A DNA stretch of 9,058 nt. Origin: Lachnospiraceae bacterium. Its GTDB lineage: Bacteria > Bacillota_A > Clostridia > Lachnospirales > Lachnospiraceae. Position 1 is the first letter of the stretch. The number at the start of each line of letters is the position of its first letter. The stretch spans positions 1 through 9,058 of the forward strand of contig JAGCAV010000038.1 in NCBI GenBank assembly GCA_017652545.1, in the 5' to 3' direction. A program made the position numbers and the translations under genes. Below are positions 6,635 to 9,058 of this stretch, one piece after another. Below the pieces are notes generated by a model, which was given only the letters and a program-made list of their open reading frames with translations, was not told the origin of the DNA and made no database searches.

Positions 6635-6663
6635 ATTATAATTAGTCAATACTAACATGTCAA
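6635..6663 (-). promoter_or_regulatory. Main feo promoter, perfect sigma-70/SigA type
   Basis: On the minus strand TTGACA (6658-6663) and TATAAT (6635-6640) match the housekeeping consensus at every base, with the ideal 17-base spacer. Transcription should start near 6628 and run into the first feoA. A promoter this strong upstream of iron uptake genes calls for tight repression, which fits the operator palindrome filling its spacer. Confidence 0.9.
6642..6655. promoter_or_regulatory. TTAG-N6-CTAA palindrome inside the feo promoter spacer
   Basis: On the minus strand it reads TTAGTATTGACTAA and lies wholly between the -35 and -10 elements, so a bound protein would exclude RNA polymerase. The arms resemble the TTAG/CTAA ends of DtxR/IdeR operators, which supports binding by the DtxR-family repressor encoded at the left edge; this is inferred. 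Confidence 0.8.
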
Positions 6664-6701
6664 GGTATTTTTTATGAGGACAAGCTCTCCATCCTGAAAG
6701 C

Positions 6702-6738
6702 AAAAAAGAAGCAGGTCCGACATCATTCGGATCCTGCT
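6702..6738 (-). terminator. Rho-independent terminator after the P1-family peptidase gene
   Basis: On the minus strand AGCAGGATCCGA (6727-6738) pairs with TCGGACCTGCT (6710-6720) with one bulged A, has a 6-base loop, and is followed by TCTTTTTTG. It lies 24 bases after the peptidase stop and insulates that gene from the feo promoter about 40 bases further on. Confidence 0.87.
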
Positions 6739-6761
6739 CCTTTCCCGGGTCTCTTTTTTGA

Positions 6762-7814
6762 TCATCTGCCGGTAATGTCAGATGCGGCCGGATAGCCATA
6801 TGCGCTCTGCGAATTTTCCACCGCCCGGATGATCGCCTCGCTGATCACCTCGGATGCCAGTGTTCCTACCAGATCCTGGTCAGCCTCTACATCTCCCAAA
6901 GACACCGCATAGATGCTGTCCCCATCCGCAGAAGTGTGAACGGGATAAATCGATCTGGCAAAACCGTCATGCCCCATCCCGGCAATTTTACATAACCGGC
7001 TCTTGTCAAATGCAGCATTGGTCATAACGACCGCAAGCGTCGTGTTGCCTGTAAATTTGTTCTCGACCGCACTGATCGACTGCTTCATATAATCTGCCGT
7101 GCTGCGCAGAGCCGTCCTGTCTTCGCTGAGCATGCCGGCGATCTGTTCTCCCGTTTTCCAGTTGAAGACATCGCCCAATGCGTTCAATACCACGATCGCG
7201 CCGACCTCCAGTTCCCCGATCCGGACCGCATAGCTTCCGATTCCTGTCTTCATACAGTAATCCATGCCTGCGATCTTTCCGACCGTCGCGCCGCACCCGG
7301 CTCCGTAATTGCCGTCGCGGTAATTGGGCGATTCAAAAGCCAGTCCTGCCGCCTCATATCCCATGGAAGCATCCGGTCTGACAGAGGCTTCTCCCACGGA
7401 AAGATCATAGATATCTGCCTGGGCTACCAGCGGTACCAGCGCATAGCCGGTATCATATCCGATCCCGTGTTCCTCCAGATATTCCATTACGCCATTGGCC
7501 GTGCCAAGTCCGTATGCGCTTCCCCCCGAAAGGACGATGGCATGGATCATCTGGGCCGACATAAGCGGATTCAACAGCTGGCTTTCCCGGGAGGCAGGTC
7601 CTCCTCCCCTGACATCCAGTCCGGCGCGCATGCCATCTTCACAGATCAGCACCGTGCAGCCGGTGGCTGCTTCCTCATCTTCGGTCTGTCCGATCCGGAT
7701 GTTCTTGATATCCGTAACAGATATTTCTGTTTCTCCCTCCTGCGCAACGGCTGTCATGGAAAAAACCAGTAACATAACGAACAATACCTGAAAAACAGCA
7801 GCAGCCCTGTTCAT
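6762..7814 (-). CDS. P1-family (DmpA-like, S58) autoprocessing peptidase with signal peptide
   Basis: This 350-residue protein belongs to the DmpA/P1 aminopeptidase family of N-terminal nucleophile-type hydrolases, which act on N-terminal residues, D-amino-acid peptides or beta-peptides. Family landmarks in order are GLDVRGGGPASRE (65-77), HAIVLSGGSAYGL (91-103), GNYGAGCGATVGK (168-180), VLNALGDV (209-216) and NTTLAVVMTNA (257-267). The chain is expected to cleave itself before Thr258, which then becomes the catalytic nucleophile; this is inferred from the family. Residues 3-24 are a hydrophobic leader ending AVA before Gln25, which looks like a signal peptidase I site, so the enzyme is probably exported. 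The start ATG has an AAGGTGAGGG-type ribosome binding site. It lies 73 bases after the beta-helix gene, possibly in the same transcript, and has its own terminator. The physiological substrate is unknown. Confidence 0.9.
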   Translation of the reverse strand: MNRAAAVFQVLFVMLLVFSMTAVAQEGETEISVTDIKNIRIGQTEDEEAATGCTVLICEDGMRAGLDVRGGGPASRESQLLNPLMSAQMIHAIVLSGGSAYGLGTANGVMEYLEEHGIGYDTGYALVPLVAQADIYDLSVGEASVRPDASMGYEAAGLAFESPNYRDGNYGAGCGATVGKIAGMDYCMKTGIGSYAVRIGELEVGAIVVLNALGDVFNWKTGEQIAGMLSEDRTALRSTADYMKQSISAVENKFTGNTTLAVVMTNAAFDKSRLCKIAGMGHDGFARSIYPVHTSADGDSIYAVSLGDVEADQDLVGTLASEVISEAIIRAVENSQSAYGYPAASDITGR

Positions 7815-7847
7815 ACAATACCCTCACCTTTCCGTAATCCGTGTCAC

Positions 7848-7874
7848 AATATACCCTGTCTGAAATACTGTCAG
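7848..7874 (-). promoter_or_regulatory. Possible weak promoter before the P1-family peptidase
   Basis: The 73-base gap after the beta-helix gene contains, on the minus strand, CTGACA (7869-7874) and TATATT (7848-7853) with a short 15-base spacer. No terminator is visible in the gap, so readthrough from the upstream gene is an equally good explanation for expression. Confidence 0.25.
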
Positions 7875-7887
7875 AAAACTGCTGCTA

Positions 7888-9058
7888 TTATACACCTGTC
7901 AGTGCAGTACCGTCCACATACAGTGTATATCCGTTGCTGATCACGTTTGATGCGCTGCCATTGAATTCTGTGACATAGCTGTCACCGGTCAGGGTCCATG
8001 TACTGTCTTCATCGAGGGTCACACTGACCGTACCGACCTGTGTGGACACCGTCTCGCCCTCTGCGTTCGTGATATTTCCATCGACACAGCCCACCAGGGA
8101 TGATCCGTCCGTCAGGTTCAGCGTCAGTGTGGAATTGCTGCCGACAAGCAGAGCACCGTTCAGCTCCTGGGCAGATGCATTCAGTGTCGCGGTATTGTTT
8201 CCACCGTTCCATCCGTCATCACAGACAGAGAGCAGAATATTCTCTTCATCTTCATTGACGATCTCCACATTTTCAAGCGTGATGACCGCATTGGTGTTGG
8301 TCACATGGAAGACATGCCCGTTCTTGCTGGTAAGGCTCCCGCCGGTCATGGTAAAGTGGCTGGTGCCGCTGTCAGCGTCCCCGGACATGGACTGGTAGAT
8401 CATGATGCTGTCCATGAAGGTGGCATTTCCGTTGCACTTCGTATTATCAGCCGTCAGGTCACAGTCTGTCAGTTCGATCGAGTTCAGCCCCTCGATGCAG
8501 ACGCCTTCCGAGAGATTGGAAGTAAGCGTTGCATTGGAAACATGGATATCCGCCGTAGAGTAGATCGCCGGGGAACCCAGCCCGTTGGATGTGTAGGTTC
8601 CGCCATCCACATAGACCGTGCCGCCGCCCCGGTCAGTGCGGATCGGTGCGGAGGACTGACCGCTCGTGGTTACATCAAGATCGTACGCGTATGTCACACC
8701 GCCGCCTGTCGTCATGATGCCACCGGAACCGCTTCCCGTTGTCGTGATCGTCGTATCACGGATGACAACGCTCGTCCCGTCGCCGTCCGCACCGTTCTGT
8801 CCGCCGTTTCCGCCGTAGCAGAACACACCATTCGCGCCGCTGGCATCCGTCGTGATCGTCCCGCCGGTGATCGTGGTCGTCGAACCATCCTTCACCAGGA
8901 CACCGGCATTCAGGCCGTAGAAATTGCAGTTGTCCCCGCCGTCAGAATCACCGGATTTGGTGACGGTCGGATCCGTGATCGTTACTTCTTCAGAAGTGGC
9001 AATCAGCAGGGCGTTCTCATCAGATTCGGTACTGACACAGGACTGTCCCTCCAGGGTA
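7888..9058 (-). CDS. Right-handed beta-helix-type surface or secreted protein, C-terminal part (5' end outside window)
   Basis: The frame stays open from the stop at 7888 to the right edge, giving 389 C-terminal residues; the GTG at 8895 is an internal Val codon. The sequence is rich in Thr, Gly, Ser, Asn and Asp and poor in Lys. It is built from short degenerate strand repeats of the form (I/V)-x-(I/V)-x-(D/G)-x-x-(I/L/V)-T-x, for example TITGGTITTDASG, VVIRDTTITTTGSG and DIHVSNATLTSN, as in pectate-lyase-like parallel beta-helices. Asn and Gly-rich turns such as CYGGNGGQNGADGDG separate the strands. About eight cysteines are spread along it. The C-terminus (GYTLYVDGTALTGV) shows no LPxTG sorting signal or membrane anchor, so attachment, if any, would come from the missing N-terminus. 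Similar proteins are frequent in gut Clostridia, often annotated as carbohydrate-binding or adhesin-like. I cannot assign a ligand or enzymatic activity. Confidence 0.75.
   Translation of the reverse strand, partial: TLEGQSCVSTESDENALLIATSEEVTITDPTVTKSGDSDGGDNCNFYGLNAGVLVKDGSTTTITGGTITTDASGANGVFCYGGNGGQNGADGDGTSVVIRDTTITTTGSGSGGIMTTGGGVTYAYDLDVTTSGQSSAPIRTDRGGGTVYVDGGTYTSNGLGSPAIYSTADIHVSNATLTSNLSEGVCIEGLNSIELTDCDLTADNTKCNGNATFMDSIMIYQSMSGDADSGTSHFTMTGGSLTSKNGHVFHVTNTNAVITLENVEIVNEDEENILLSVCDDGWNGGNNTATLNASAQELNGALLVGSNSTLTLNLTDGSSLVGCVDGNITNAEGETVSTQVGTVSVTLDEDSTWTLTGDSYVTEFNGSASNVISNGYTLYVDGTALTGV

Noticed and set aside
6601..6663. A Fur box as the regulator site of the feo promoter.
   Set aside because: The palindromes have TTAG/CTAA arms with a 6-base spacer and do not match the GATAATGATAATCATTATC-type Fur consensus; a DtxR-type site fits better.
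7815..7887. Possible terminator between the beta-helix gene and the peptidase gene.
   Set aside because: The CTGTCTG/CTGTCAG similarity is a direct-type near repeat with at most a 4-bp stem and no T-run; no terminator can be supported.

Overview
The window looks chromosomal and comes from an anaerobic Firmicute, most likely a gut Clostridium or Lachnospiraceae relative. The reasons are strong AGGAGG-type ribosome binding sites, a feoA-feoA-feoB locus followed by a small Cys-rich FeoB-associated protein, a two-domain FtsX-type ABC exporter, a P1-family peptidase and a secreted-type beta-helix protein. Base composition is moderate and I see no abrupt change along the window. There are no tRNAs, rRNAs, insertion sequences or CRISPR repeats. 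Every gene except the first is on the minus strand.

Layout from the left: the 3' part of a DtxR-family metal-dependent repressor runs on the plus strand (1-294) and ends in a hairpin terminator. Facing it on the minus strand, and listed here in transcription order from the right, are: a beta-helix surface or secreted protein cut by the window edge (7888-9058); a P1-family (DmpA-like) peptidase with a signal peptide (6762-7814) and its terminator; the ferrous iron operon feoA (6353-6565), feoA (6119-6340), feoB (3589-6051) and a 57-residue Cys-rich membrane protein (3411-3584); a hairpin terminator; and a two-gene ABC transporter with ATPase (2646-3347) and FtsX-type permease (346-2643).

The regulatory logic of the iron operon can be read from the DNA. 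Its promoter is a perfect TTGACA-17-TATAAT. A 14-bp palindrome, TTAG-N6-CTAA, fills the spacer, a second copy lies 32 bp downstream just after the predicted start of transcription, and a third copy lies between feoA and feoB over a weaker promoter-like sequence. The repressor fragment at the left edge keeps the metal ligands of iron-type DtxR (Cys-x-x-Glu-His) rather than those of manganese-type MntR. The simplest model is a ferrous-iron-responsive circuit in which this repressor shuts off feo at the three palindromes. FeoB imports Fe(II) using GTP. The FeoA proteins and the Cys-rich peptide probably assist it.

I found no unmistakably new biological system. The points most worth a second look are the three-operator arrangement, the short DtxR protein with iron-type ligands, the large acidic extracytoplasmic insert in FeoB, and the terminator placed directly before the ABC transporter genes.
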